Assembly: GCA_023486985.1 (NCBI GenBank)
Contig: JAMDEM010000050.1
Location: 1-9,278, forward strand
Direction of reading: 5' to 3'
Length of the DNA stretch: 9,278 bases
Origin: Bacillota bacterium
GTDB lineage: Bacteria > Vulcanimicrobiota > JAMDEM01
A program made the position numbers and the translations under genes. How positions within the stretch are numbered: position 1 is the first letter of the stretch; every line of letters starts with the position of its first letter. The notes under the pieces were generated by a model. It was given only the letters and a program-made list of their open reading frames with translations. It was not told where the DNA came from and did not search any database. Below, in pieces: positions 1 to 6,322 of the stretch.

Positions 1-115
1 CCCATATTTTTAATGTTATGCCTATACAGTCATAGCCTTTTTCAAGAAGAAGAGCGGCGGCAACTGAAGAATCCACTCCGCCGCTCATGGCGATGACTAC
101 TCTCTTTTTTTTCAT
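1..115 (-). pseudogene. mnmA: Duplicate 5' fragment of mnmA, running off the window edge
   Basis: Read on the minus strand from an ATG at 115, this encodes the first 38 codons of MnmA, including the PP-loop SGGVDSS. It is base-for-base identical to the start of the complete mnmA on the plus strand at 665-779. It lies 7 bases downstream of the desulfurase stop codon, the natural iscS-mnmA order. Because the same sequence occurs inverted 550 bases away and the fragment stops exactly at the window edge, it is most likely one arm of a fold-back chimera or assembly error. A true second, truncated gene copy is the less likely alternative. It may continue beyond the window. Confidence 0.8.
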
Positions 116-148
116 AATGATTTCACTTTTTCAACTTTTTTACCAGCG
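1..148 (+). repeat. Left arm of a 148-base inverted repeat
   Basis: Position i pairs with position 780-i across the whole arm, with 147 of 148 positions complementary. The only mismatch is 127 against 653. Pairing stops at 149/631, where the flanking bases are unrelated. The arm contains the last codons of the desulfurase gene and the first 38 codons of mnmA, so both arms are coding sequence rather than a mobile-element terminal repeat. The arm starts at base 1 of the window, so its true outer end is unknown. Confidence 0.95.
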
Positions 149-632
149 GCGGAAGAATTTCAAGAAGTTCGTCAATTTCAACTTCGGTGGTAAATTCTCC
201 AATTGAAAATCTTATGCAGCTTCCGGCTTCGATTGCGTTTAAGCCAAGAGCCATGAGAACATGAGAAGGCTCAATGGCATGGGAGCTGCAGGCAGAACCG
301 CTTGATGCGGCAGCTCCTTTAATATCAAGATTTAAAAGCAGGGAATCGCCTTCAACACCGGGGAAAAGAAAAGTATAAATTCCCGGGATTCTTATCTCCG
401 GGTGTCCCATCAGCCTTGCACCGTCAACTAAAGATAAAATTCCTTCGGCCAGCTTTTTCCCCAGAAGCTTAACTTTTTGACTTCTTTTTTTTCTTTCCCC
501 TGAAAGAAGTCTTGCCGCTTTCCCCATTCCCACAATTGAAGCAGTGTTCTCCGTGCCGGCTCGCTTCTGATTTTCCTGTTCGCCGCCGTAGATTAAAGAA
601 GAAATTTTTGTGCCTCTTTTAATATATAAAGC
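123..632 (-). CDS. iscS: Cysteine desulfurase (IscS/NifS type), C-terminal part only
   Basis: Class-V aminotransferase-fold, PLP-dependent enzyme that removes sulfur from L-cysteine as an enzyme-bound persulfide, the sulfur source for MnmA thiolation and Fe-S assembly. The open frame runs from about 632 to the TGA at 125-123 (169 codons), well upstream of the GTG at 533, which is internal. Visible in order: ALYIKRGTK, then LIYGGEQENQKRAGTEN (the family's GGGQE...RxGTxN segment), then RIPGIYTF, and the active-site loop SSGSACSSHAIEPSHVL with the persulfide-carrying Cys at about fragment residue 115. The tail GSCIRFSIGEFTTEVEID is also typical. The N-terminal half, including the PLP-binding lysine region just before GxxALY, is missing. 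The break falls exactly at the end of the inverted repeat, so the truncation is probably an artefact. The true neighbour is mnmA, 7 bases beyond the stop. Confidence 0.9.
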   Translation of the reverse strand, partial: ALYIKRGTKISSLIYGGEQENQKRAGTENTASIVGMGKAARLLSGERKKRSQKVKLLGKKLAEGILSLVDGARLMGHPEIRIPGIYTFLFPGVEGDSLLLNLDIKGAAASSGSACSSHAIEPSHVLMALGLNAIEAGSCIRFSIGEFTTEVEIDELLEILPPLVKKLKK

Positions 633-779
633 GCTGGTAAAAAAGTTGAAAACGTGAAATCATTATGAAAAAAAAGAGAGTAGTCATCGCCATGAGCGGC
701 GGAGTGGATTCTTCAGTTGCCGCCGCTCTTCTTCTTGAAAAAGGCTATGACTGTATAGGCATAACATTAAAAATATGGG
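632..779 (-). repeat. Right arm of the 148-base inverted repeat
   Basis: This is the reverse complement of 1-148 except at 653 (C here; the other arm predicts A). It covers the last seven codons and stop of the desulfurase plus the first 115 bases of the full-length mnmA. The 483 bases between the arms are the desulfurase 3' region in reverse orientation. At 632 the sequence switches from antisense desulfurase interior to sense desulfurase end. Confidence 0.95.
634..657 (+). pseudogene. iscS: Residual 3' end of the cysteine desulfurase preceding mnmA
   Basis: In this frame the plus strand reads LVKKLKT and then TGA at 655-657, followed 7 bases later by the mnmA ATG. The minus-strand copy ends LVKKLKK, so the single mismatch between the arms changes the last residue from Lys to Thr. 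Upstream of 632 the sequence is no longer sense desulfurase, so only these codons remain on this strand. This shows that mnmA normally follows iscS directly and explains why no promoter or clear ribosome site is seen before mnmA. Confidence 0.75.
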
Positions 780-1750
780 ACGAGGCGGAACAGCCCTGTT
801 TTTCACAATGGGCAAAAAGCTGCTGTTCCTACGAATCAGCCAGGGACGCAAGAGCGGTGTGCGACAGGCTTGGAATACCCCACTATACTCTTAACTTTCG
901 CGAGCTTTTCACCAGCACCGTTGTGGAAGACTTTTACAGCGAATACCTTAAGGGAAGAACCCCTAACCCCTGCATTAAATGTAATCAGATAATAAAATTT
1001 GACCTGCTTCTTAAAAAAATAAAACAGATGGATGCAGATTTTCTTGCAACAGGCCATTATGCAAGAATAGTTCATAATGATACGGAAAGGCGCTGCATGC
1101 TCCTGAAAGGGCTTGACCATGCAAAGGACCAGTCTTATGTGCTTTACATGCTCAATCAGGACCAATTATCAAGAATCATCTTGCCCATGGGTGAACTTTC
1201 CAAGAAAGAAACAAGAAAAATTGCAAAAAATTTATCCCTGCCTACAGCCGAAAAAGCGGAAAGCCAGGAGATTTGTTTTATCCCTGATAATAATTACGGA
1301 AAATTCATTGCTGAAAAATTTCCTTCAGCTTTTTCTCCGGGAGCAATAAAAGATTCTTCAGGAAAAATTATCGGAAAGCACAAAGGTATAATATTTTACA
1401 CCATAGGTCAACGAAAGGGACTTGGAGCTCTTGCACCTAATCCCTTTTATGTGACAAAGATAGATACTTCAACAAACACAATTTATGCAGGACCGGTGGA
1501 GGAGCTTTACAAAAAGAAATTTATTGTTTCTTCGGTCAGCATGGTATGCGGCGCTGCTCTTGATAAGCCTCTGGAAGCACTGGTAAAGATACGGTATACT
1601 TTCAAAGAAGCGCCGGCAAAAATTCATCCTAATGGAAAAGATGCGGTCGTTGAATTTTATGAACCTCAAAAATCCATAACGCCGGGCCAGGCAGCCGTTT
1701 TTTATGAAGGTGAAGAAGTGCTGGGCGGAGGAACGATTGAAAACGCATAA
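665..1750 (+). CDS. mnmA: tRNA-specific 2-thiouridylase MnmA (TrmU)
   Basis: ATP-dependent cytoplasmic enzyme that adenylates C2 of the wobble uridine (U34) in tRNA-Lys, -Glu and -Gln and replaces the oxygen with sulfur from IscS. The 361 residues match the family's usual length. Visible in order: the ATP-pyrophosphatase PP-loop SGGVDSS at 11-17; the CCS...DAR segment at 53-63; NPCIKCN at 101-107 with catalytic Cys103; GHYARI at 130-135; DQSYVLY at 155-161; SQEICFIP at 200-207 with the second catalytic Cys204; GQRKGLG at 248-254; and a C-terminal beta-barrel ending in PGQAAVFY and GGGTI. The two cysteines form the disulfide/persulfide pair of the mechanism. The ATG at 665 lies 7 bases after the desulfurase stop and has no strong Shine-Dalgarno, which fits translational coupling. 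The gene looks intact. Only its upstream context is disturbed by the inverted repeat. Confidence 0.97.
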   Translation: MKKKRVVIAMSGGVDSSVAAALLLEKGYDCIGITLKIWDEAEQPCFSQWAKSCCSYESARDARAVCDRLGIPHYTLNFRELFTSTVVEDFYSEYLKGRTPNPCIKCNQIIKFDLLLKKIKQMDADFLATGHYARIVHNDTERRCMLLKGLDHAKDQSYVLYMLNQDQLSRIILPMGELSKKETRKIAKNLSLPTAEKAESQEICFIPDNNYGKFIAEKFPSAFSPGAIKDSSGKIIGKHKGIIFYTIGQRKGLGALAPNPFYVTKIDTSTNTIYAGPVEELYKKKFIVSSVSMVCGAALDKPLEALVKIRYTFKEAPAKIHPNGKDAVVEFYEPQKSITPGQAAVFYEGEEVLGGGTIENA

Positions 1751-1756
1751 CAACAA

Positions 1757-1790
1757 GGGTGGGAGGCATTTGAGCTTTCTACTCCCTCCC
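1757..1790 (+). terminator. Weak hairpin after mnmA, possible terminator
   Basis: GGGTGGGAG at 1757-1765 can pair with CTCCCTCCC at 1782-1790, giving eight pairs with one T-T mismatch and a 16-base loop. It begins 6 bases after the mnmA stop. There is no T-run after it, so it is not a convincing intrinsic terminator. It may be an mRNA 3'-end hairpin or a Rho-dependent end. A second, purely AT-rich hairpin (7 pairs, 1830-1836 with 1842-1848) follows, also without a clear T-tract. Confidence 0.35.
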
Positions 1791-1861
1791 CTGCCAAATA
1801 TTGCTCTTGCAGCATCTGCCTCACCCCCGACAAAATTTAACATTTTGTTAACAAAAATATA

Positions 1862-1890
1862 TTGTGCTTATTTTTAAAATTTGACATAAT
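1862..1890 (+). promoter_or_regulatory. Candidate sigma-70-like promoter of the GH57-like gene
   Basis: CATAAT at 1885-1890 matches the -10 consensus at five of six positions. It is preceded after 17 bases by TTGTGC at 1862-1867, a weak -35 (three of six). The region 1848-1890 is very AT-rich, as expected of a promoter. The start point would be near 1897, leaving a leader of about 28 bases before the ATG at 1925. A TTGACA at 1881-1886 is a perfect -35 hexamer but has no good -10 at 16-18 bases. Confidence 0.3.
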
Positions 1891-1924
1891 AGAGGAGGTA
1901 TATTACCAATATTTCCGGAGCGCT

Positions 1925-4651
1925 ATGGAAATAAATTCAAACAACAAAATAACCGGACCCTTTAAGCCTTCTCTTCCGCCGTCTCAGCCACTGGCAAGGA
2001 AAGCTGAAACTTCGTTTTCCCTTCCTGCCGATACCAGGGGAGAAGCAGTAGAGAAATCAACTGCCTCAGCTCCGCCAAAAGAAATAAGCACCACCAGAGA
2101 AGGAACCACTATTTTAAACCCCTCTCTCCAGTACGGAATAAAAACAGAATCAACAGATCCTGTTACCTCCGGAGTTTTAAAAGGCGAGTTCAACCGATGG
2201 AAACCGGAAGACGTAAAGGGACTTGACACTTGCGATGACGAGTATAAATTAAACGACGGCTTTGATGACTCAAGAGACATTGTAGCTCTTTATTCGCACG
2301 AAGGCGGAACAAAAGATCCTTACTCTTTCAGGGTAGATCTCCAGGATTTAAAGTACGGCGCTGAAAACGGCAATATGAATCTTTACCTGCTTGTCAGTTT
2401 CCCCGGCAAAGAGGGCGGAGCTTCAAGCCTGCCTGATGGAATCGCAGGAAGCACAGATCACCCATGGAAAGCAGCAATTTCAATTTATGACTCGCAAAAC
2501 TATAACATCCAGACTCCTGACGGCAAAAAATCAAATGAAGGCATTTCTGCCCTTGGATTTAACAGCCAGCTTGACGGCGTTCAGTTTGCCCTTAACAAAG
2601 ATGTCTTAAGAAGCATGGGCTGGAAAGACGGAGAGCCTCTACATATTCAGGCATTCACCACTAAGGATTTTAATTCTCAGATTACCGACACTCTTTCAAC
2701 AAACATTAACAAAAAGGGACAAAGAGAAGACTTTCCTCCGCCATGGCGAAACAACGGCGTCCTTGCCGGCGGAGTTGACACTGATTCAAAAACAGGCAGG
2801 GCAAAAGTTGCCTTTATTCTCCACGGAAACCAATCCCTTGTAAAAGCCTCCCAGACTAAAACATGGATTAGAGCCAAAGACGGTACCGGCTATGAACCTG
2901 TCCTTGATGCGGTTGAAAAAACCGGCGTGCCGGTTGAAGTTCATTTAAGCGGGACTCTCCAGTCCGATATTGAATGGGCTTCTCCCGATTTTAACAAAAG
3001 AATCGAAAAAGACGTAAAAGACGGTCTTTTGACGGTTGAAGGCGGAACTTACGATGAGCAGTTAATGCCGCCATTTGCGGGAAATGTAAATAAAGAATCT
3101 TTAAAATTAGGCAAGGAAGAGGCTGAAAAACTAGGACAGAAAGATGCCCCTGTGGCATGGACTCCTGAAAGAGTGATAAACTCGGATGTTCTGAAAGATG
3201 AAAAAGATGCCGGTTACCAGGCAACAGTGGCAGATTATCCCGACCAATGGTTTGGTACCGGTGCAAGCGAAAGCAAGATTCATCAGGCAAACGGCATGAA
3301 GGTCTTTTTCATTGACCATTATTTCCAGGATCACACTAACACCAACACCGACGGCGGACTTGACCTTTCAATGAGAGGCAAGCTCCTTGGCAAAGCCCTT
3401 TCACCCGACCAGGAACAGATTGCCCTTGCCATGAATGACTGGGAGCATTACGGAGGAAAACCTTTCGGCAGCCCGGCTCCGGTGCCTGATATGCCCAAAG
3501 CTTTTGAAAAAAATCTTGCCTGGATTGCGGCGCACCCCTGGATTCAGCCCGTCACTCCAACCTCGATTCTCAAGGAAGGCTGGAAACCGGTTAATCATGG
3601 CAGCAACCTGAACCTGCCCACCCAGTCGTATATCGGCGGCGATACCATGAATAAGTGGTATTACGGCGACAAAGACAATGCTTCATACTTCGATTACGTA
3701 CCCAGGGAAAGAGGCTGGGATTACGGTAAAGACCCCATACCAAGCGGCAAAAAACTTGGAGATGTAAAAACTCCAGGAACAATAATATACGACACATGGA
3801 ACTTTATTCAAAACGCACCTGACAATAACTTAAGCATGCTAGCCAGAAAAGCATTTATGACTGCCATTTATGAAACCGCATGGCATGATGATTCCGGCTC
3901 TCCCAAGGATATTTCCGGCTGGGAGAGAAACCTTGCCGGACAGATAAGGCAGGCTAAAACTATCGCCGAATCAGCTTTGTGGGCAAAAGATGTAAAGGAA
4001 GGAAAGATTGGTCCTAAAACCACCGTGGAAACAAAAGACCTTGACCTTGACGGAGTTAATGAATACATAATTAAAAACGACCGCCTCTTCGCCGTCATGG
4101 ATAGAGTGGGCGGAACCATCAGATGGGCAGTAGTTAAAGGAAAAGACGGTTTCATACCGGTTCTTGGAAACCCTCTTACTTACCCGCTATATGAAGGAGA
4201 AGCAGAGGTTGACAGATACGGCGATTATCAGAGAATTTCCAGCCTGAGAGATGTGGGACGCGACAACGATATATATAACATCCAGCCGGCAGAGAACGGA
4301 TTTACTTTCACTTCATCGGATGGAAAAATACGAAAAACTGTAACACTTCCAGACGGCAGTTCCAGTTTGAAAGCATCTTATTCAATTGATCCTTCCATCA
4401 AGGAACAAAAAGTTTTGATGGGATTATCCCCCAACCTTGAAGACCTTCTTGACAATGGGCAGAAGAATCTTGAAAATCTCGGCTCTACCGCATCCAGCGA
4501 ATTCGGCGCAAAAAATAATGCAGGCGGAAAAGCTTTAATAAAGCTCTCCGGGGCAAAGTTTACTGAAACTGACAGGGACCTTGCTCTAACACAGAAGGTT
4601 GAAGTTACTGGAAGCAATAAATTTAATGTGGAAATTGAAATGGGCGATTGA
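1925..4651 (+). CDS. Large GH57-like glycoside hydrolase with N- and C-terminal beta domains
   Basis: 908 residues from the ATG at 1925 (GGAG at 1917-1920, 4-base spacing). An in-frame TTG at 1862 would add 21 residues but lacks a ribosome site. Residues 1-65 are Pro/Ser/Thr-rich with no signal peptide or membrane segment, so the protein is predicted cytoplasmic. Residues about 85-275 look like the beta-sandwich (DOMON/glucodextranase-type) module found beside GH57 domains. Residues about 293-560 resemble the GH57 barrel: ILHGNQS at 298-304 (motif 1 position), VEGGTYDEQL at 371-380 (motif 2-like), TPER at 413-416 with candidate nucleophile Glu415, and NDWEHYGG at 504-511 with candidate acid/base Asp505. 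A helical part follows to about 695. Then comes DLDLDGVNE at 705-713, a DxDxDGxxE calcium-type loop opening a C-terminal beta domain like that of GH57 amylases and glucanotransferases. Motif 1 departs from the usual His-Gln-Pro. The substrate is unknown; an intracellular alpha-glucan is a guess. It is monocistronic and closed by a strong terminator. Confidence 0.75.
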   Translation: MEINSNNKITGPFKPSLPPSQPLARKAETSFSLPADTRGEAVEKSTASAPPKEISTTREGTTILNPSLQYGIKTESTDPVTSGVLKGEFNRWKPEDVKGLDTCDDEYKLNDGFDDSRDIVALYSHEGGTKDPYSFRVDLQDLKYGAENGNMNLYLLVSFPGKEGGASSLPDGIAGSTDHPWKAAISIYDSQNYNIQTPDGKKSNEGISALGFNSQLDGVQFALNKDVLRSMGWKDGEPLHIQAFTTKDFNSQITDTLSTNINKKGQREDFPPPWRNNGVLAGGVDTDSKTGRAKVAFILHGNQSLVKASQTKTWIRAKDGTGYEPVLDAVEKTGVPVEVHLSGTLQSDIEWASPDFNKRIEKDVKDGLLTVEGGTYDEQLMPPFAGNVNKESLKLGKEEAEKLGQKDAPVAWTPERVINSDVLKDEKDAGYQATVADYPDQWFGTGASESKIHQANGMKVFFIDHYFQDHTNTNTDGGLDLSMRGKLLGKALSPDQEQIALAMNDWEHYGGKPFGSPAPVPDMPKAFEKNLAWIAAHPWIQPVTPTSILKEGWKPVNHGSNLNLPTQSYIGGDTMNKWYYGDKDNASYFDYVPRERGWDYGKDPIPSGKKLGDVKTPGTIIYDTWNFIQNAPDNNLSMLARKAFMTAIYETAWHDDSGSPKDISGWERNLAGQIRQAKTIAESALWAKDVKEGKIGPKTTVETKDLDLDGVNEYIIKNDRLFAVMDRVGGTIRWAVVKGKDGFIPVLGNPLTYPLYEGEAEVDRYGDYQRISSLRDVGRDNDIYNIQPAENGFTFTSSDGKIRKTVTLPDGSSSLKASYSIDPSIKEQKVLMGLSPNLEDLLDNGQKNLENLGSTASSEFGAKNNAGGKALIKLSGAKFTETDRDLALTQKVEVTGSNKFNVEIEMGD

Positions 4652-4680
4652 GGCTCACCGGCGAAATTGGGGTTCTTAAG

Positions 4681-4707
4681 AAACATCTGCTTTCGGCAGA
4701 TGTTTTT
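4681..4707 (+). terminator. Strong intrinsic terminator of the GH57-like gene
   Basis: AAACATCTGC at 4681-4690 and GCAGATGTTT at 4696-4705 form a perfect 10-pair stem with a 5-base loop (TTTCG), followed by a T-run ending at 4707. It lies 29 bases after the stop codon at 4651 and separates this gene from the nitrilase. Confidence 0.9.
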
Positions 4708-4709
4708 AA

Positions 4710-4737
4710 TTGCAACTGTCATAAAACAACATATACT
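4710..4737 (+). promoter_or_regulatory. Candidate promoter of the nitrilase gene
   Basis: TTGCAA at 4710-4715 (four of six to the -35 consensus) is followed, after 16 bases, by TATACT at 4732-4737 (five of six to the -10 consensus). It sits just after the terminator of the preceding gene, where a new promoter is needed. The start point would be near 4744, with a leader of about 40 bases carrying the ribosome site AAGGTGA at 4769-4775. Confidence 0.45.
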
Positions 4738-4753
4738 GCTGCATTATGACAGT
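4715..4753. promoter_or_regulatory. Perfect 10-base dyad overlapping the nitrilase promoter, possible operator
   Basis: ACTGTCATAA at 4715-4724 and TTATGACAGT at 4744-4753 are exact reverse complements 19 bases apart. The first half-site falls in the spacer of the candidate promoter and the second at its predicted start point, as for a repressor operator. As RNA it would form a hairpin with a 19-base loop and no T-tract, so it is not a terminator. The regulator is unknown and no regulator gene lies in the window. Confidence 0.45.
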
Positions 4754-4783
4754 ATATAAAAATTGTTTAAGGTGATTTCTTAA

Positions 4784-5581
4784 ATGAAAGCAGGTTTTCT
4801 GCAGTTTAATCCTCAATTCGGCAAGGTAAGGGAAAATGTCGAAACAGCCATCAAGTTAATAAAAAGCTCCACGGCAAAACTGCTTGTGCTTCCCGAGCTT
4901 TTTAACACAGGCTATCTCTTCTTAAACAGAAAAGAAGTCGAAGAGCTTGCTGAAGAGGTTCCCGGTGGAGAAACCTGCAAAAAGTTCGAAAGCCTCGCTA
5001 GAGAAAAAAAGATTTTTATCGTTGGCGGACTTGCCGAGAAAGATGGCGGAAAACTTTACAACTCCTCTTTCCTTGTTGGTCCTGACGGATATATCGGAAG
5101 ATATAGAAAAATTCACCTTTTTAATGAAGAAAAACTGAACTTTAATCCCGGTGATGAATCTCCTCCTGTTTTTGATACAAAAGAAGCAAAAATCGGAATA
5201 ATGATTTGTTTTGACTGGTTCTTTCCCGAAACAGCAAGAATTCTTGCCTTAAAAGGCGCTGATATAATATGCCACCCGTCAAATCTTGTCCTTCCTCATG
5301 CTCCTTCTGCCATGGTGACGCGCTCTCTGGAAAACAGGGTCTTTTCCATAACCGCCAATAGAATTGGAAAAGAAGAAAGAGGCGGAAAAACTCTCTCTTA
5401 TATCGGACAAAGCCAGATTCTTGATACTAAGGGAACACTTCTTATCAGAGGCAAGCCTGACGAAGAAACCCTTGGCGAGGCAGAAATAGATCCTGCCTCT
5501 GCCAGAAACAAACGCCTCCTTGAACATAATGACCTGCTTAAAGACAGAAGAACAGAACTTTACGGAGAACTTCTTAAGTAG
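4784..5581 (+). CDS. Carbon-nitrogen hydrolase (nitrilase superfamily), Pyrococcus-nitrilase-like
   Basis: 265-residue soluble enzyme that hydrolyses a nitrile, amide or carbamoyl C-N bond through a cysteine acyl-enzyme. The Glu-Lys-Cys triad is visible: Glu38 in LPELFNTGY, Lys109 in GRYRKIHLF and Cys142 in MICFDWFFPE. The downstream segment with HPSNLV, ALKGAD, SLENRV and TANRIG, and the C-terminal ARNKRLLEHNDLLKDRR, closely resemble what I recall of the Pyrococcus nitrilases (PH0642/PaNit). Those act on small aliphatic dinitriles in vitro, and their physiological substrate is unclear. An omega-amidase or N-carbamoyl-amine hydrolase role is also possible. The length is normal and no signal peptide is present. 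The start at 4784 is supported by AAGGTGA 8 bases upstream. It has its own candidate promoter and operator. A hairpin of seven pairs (5567-5573 with 5582-5588) spans its stop codon. Confidence 0.9.
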   Translation: MKAGFLQFNPQFGKVRENVETAIKLIKSSTAKLLVLPELFNTGYLFLNRKEVEELAEEVPGGETCKKFESLAREKKIFIVGGLAEKDGGKLYNSSFLVGPDGYIGRYRKIHLFNEEKLNFNPGDESPPVFDTKEAKIGIMICFDWFFPETARILALKGADIICHPSNLVLPHAPSAMVTRSLENRVFSITANRIGKEERGGKTLSYIGQSQILDTKGTLLIRGKPDEETLGEAEIDPASARNKRLLEHNDLLKDRRTELYGELLK

Positions 5582-5646
5582 GAAGTTCATATCTTCCATT
5601 GAATTAATGTAAAAGTACTATTTGAAAAAAGAGATTGCCACATTCA

Positions 5647-5687
5647 CCCTCACCTTTGTCCTCTCCCTGGGGAGAAGAAGTGGAGGG
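5647..5687. repeat. GC-rich imperfect palindrome between the nitrilase and transglycosylase genes
   Basis: CCCTC at 5647-5651 can pair with GAGGG at 5683-5687, and TCTCC at 5662-5666 with GGAGA at 5671-5675 around a CTGG loop. The intervening bases pair poorly. The composition stands out from the AT-rich surroundings and resembles the CCCTCACC...CTCTCCC...GGGAGA type of palindromic intergenic repeat scattered through many bacterial genomes. Only one copy is in this window, so repeat status is inferred. The rest of the 125-base gap (5582-5706) shows no clear promoter. Confidence 0.4.
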
Positions 5688-5706
5688 ATGGGACAGGAAT
5701 ATCACA

Positions 5707-6315
5707 ATGATAAACAGGAGCAAAATAATAATTGTGAAACAAAAATATTTTTTACTGATAATCTTAATACTGTTTCTGTTTCTTTTATCTTCCGTCCGGA
5801 GTGCCCCGAAAAAAGCATCACCCGGTGAACATTACTTTTCCGAAAAATACACTGCCGGGTACAAACAGACCATTCTTTATTACAATCCAAAACTTGACCG
5901 CAAAACTGCGGACAAAATGGTAAGAAGCATCCTTTACTACAGTTACCAGTTCGGCATTGATCCCCGTCTTTCCATGGCTGTAATAGCCATGGAATCTTCC
6001 TTTAATCCAAAGGCGGTTTCAAAAACCGGCGCCGGGGGTCTGGGCCAGTTAATGCCGGAAACCTCCCTTGCCATCGGAATTTCAAATTCTTTGGACTATT
6101 CTCAAAACATCCTTGGAACATTGCGGCTCCTGAAAGTTAATTTTGACAGATTTCCCCATCTATCATATAATAAGCAGGTGGAATTTGCGCTGGCTTCTTA
6201 CAATGCAGGTTACGGAGCTGTTCTTAAATATAACGGGATCCCTCCCTACCCTGAAACCCGGAAATATGTTTCCAGCACAATTTCATTATGGAGAAAACTT
6301 TCAGGTTTTAAATAA
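5707..6315 (+). CDS. Exported SLT-domain lytic transglycosylase
   Basis: Family GH23 enzyme that cleaves the MurNAc-GlcNAc bond of peptidoglycan with formation of 1,6-anhydroMurNAc, acting outside the cytoplasmic membrane. I place the start at the ATG at 5707: AGGA lies 8 bases upstream, and it opens directly into a basic N-terminus (MINRSK...KQK) and a hydrophobic stretch at 14-29, a signal peptide or N-terminal anchor. An in-frame TTG at 5635 would run through the palindromic repeat and is unlikely. The 202-residue protein has the SLT core: AMESSFNP with catalytic Glu96, GAGGLGQLMP at 108-117, DYSQNILGT at 130-138, ASYNAGYGAV at 163-172 and YPETRKYV at 181-188. It is a minimal SltY-like enzyme with no LysM or other wall-binding domain. 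The TPR gene follows after 22 bases, probably in the same transcript. Confidence 0.92.
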   Translation: MINRSKIIIVKQKYFLLIILILFLFLLSSVRSAPKKASPGEHYFSEKYTAGYKQTILYYNPKLDRKTADKMVRSILYYSYQFGIDPRLSMAVIAMESSFNPKAVSKTGAGGLGQLMPETSLAIGISNSLDYSQNILGTLRLLKVNFDRFPHLSYNKQVEFALASYNAGYGAVLKYNGIPPYPETRKYVSSTISLWRKLSGFK

Positions 6316-6322
6316 ACTTTTT

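Noticed and set aside
1..148. Terminal inverted repeat of an insertion sequence or transposon
   Set aside because: Both arms are coding sequence of iscS and mnmA, no transposase lies between them, and no target-site duplication can be seen.
1469..1843. Minus-strand ORF of 124 codons opposite the end of mnmA
   Set aside because: It is a shadow of mnmA in another frame, with no recognisable motif or ribosome site.
1862..1924. TTG start at 1862 extending the GH57-like protein by 21 residues
   Set aside because: No ribosome site precedes it, the extension is neither a signal peptide nor domain-like, and it overlaps the likely promoter. The ATG at 1925 has GGAG upstream.
5635..5706. TTG start at 5635 for the lytic transglycosylase
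   Set aside because: The extension would be translated through the GC-rich palindrome and would place 24 residues ahead of a normal signal peptide. The ATG at 5707 has AGGA at good spacing.
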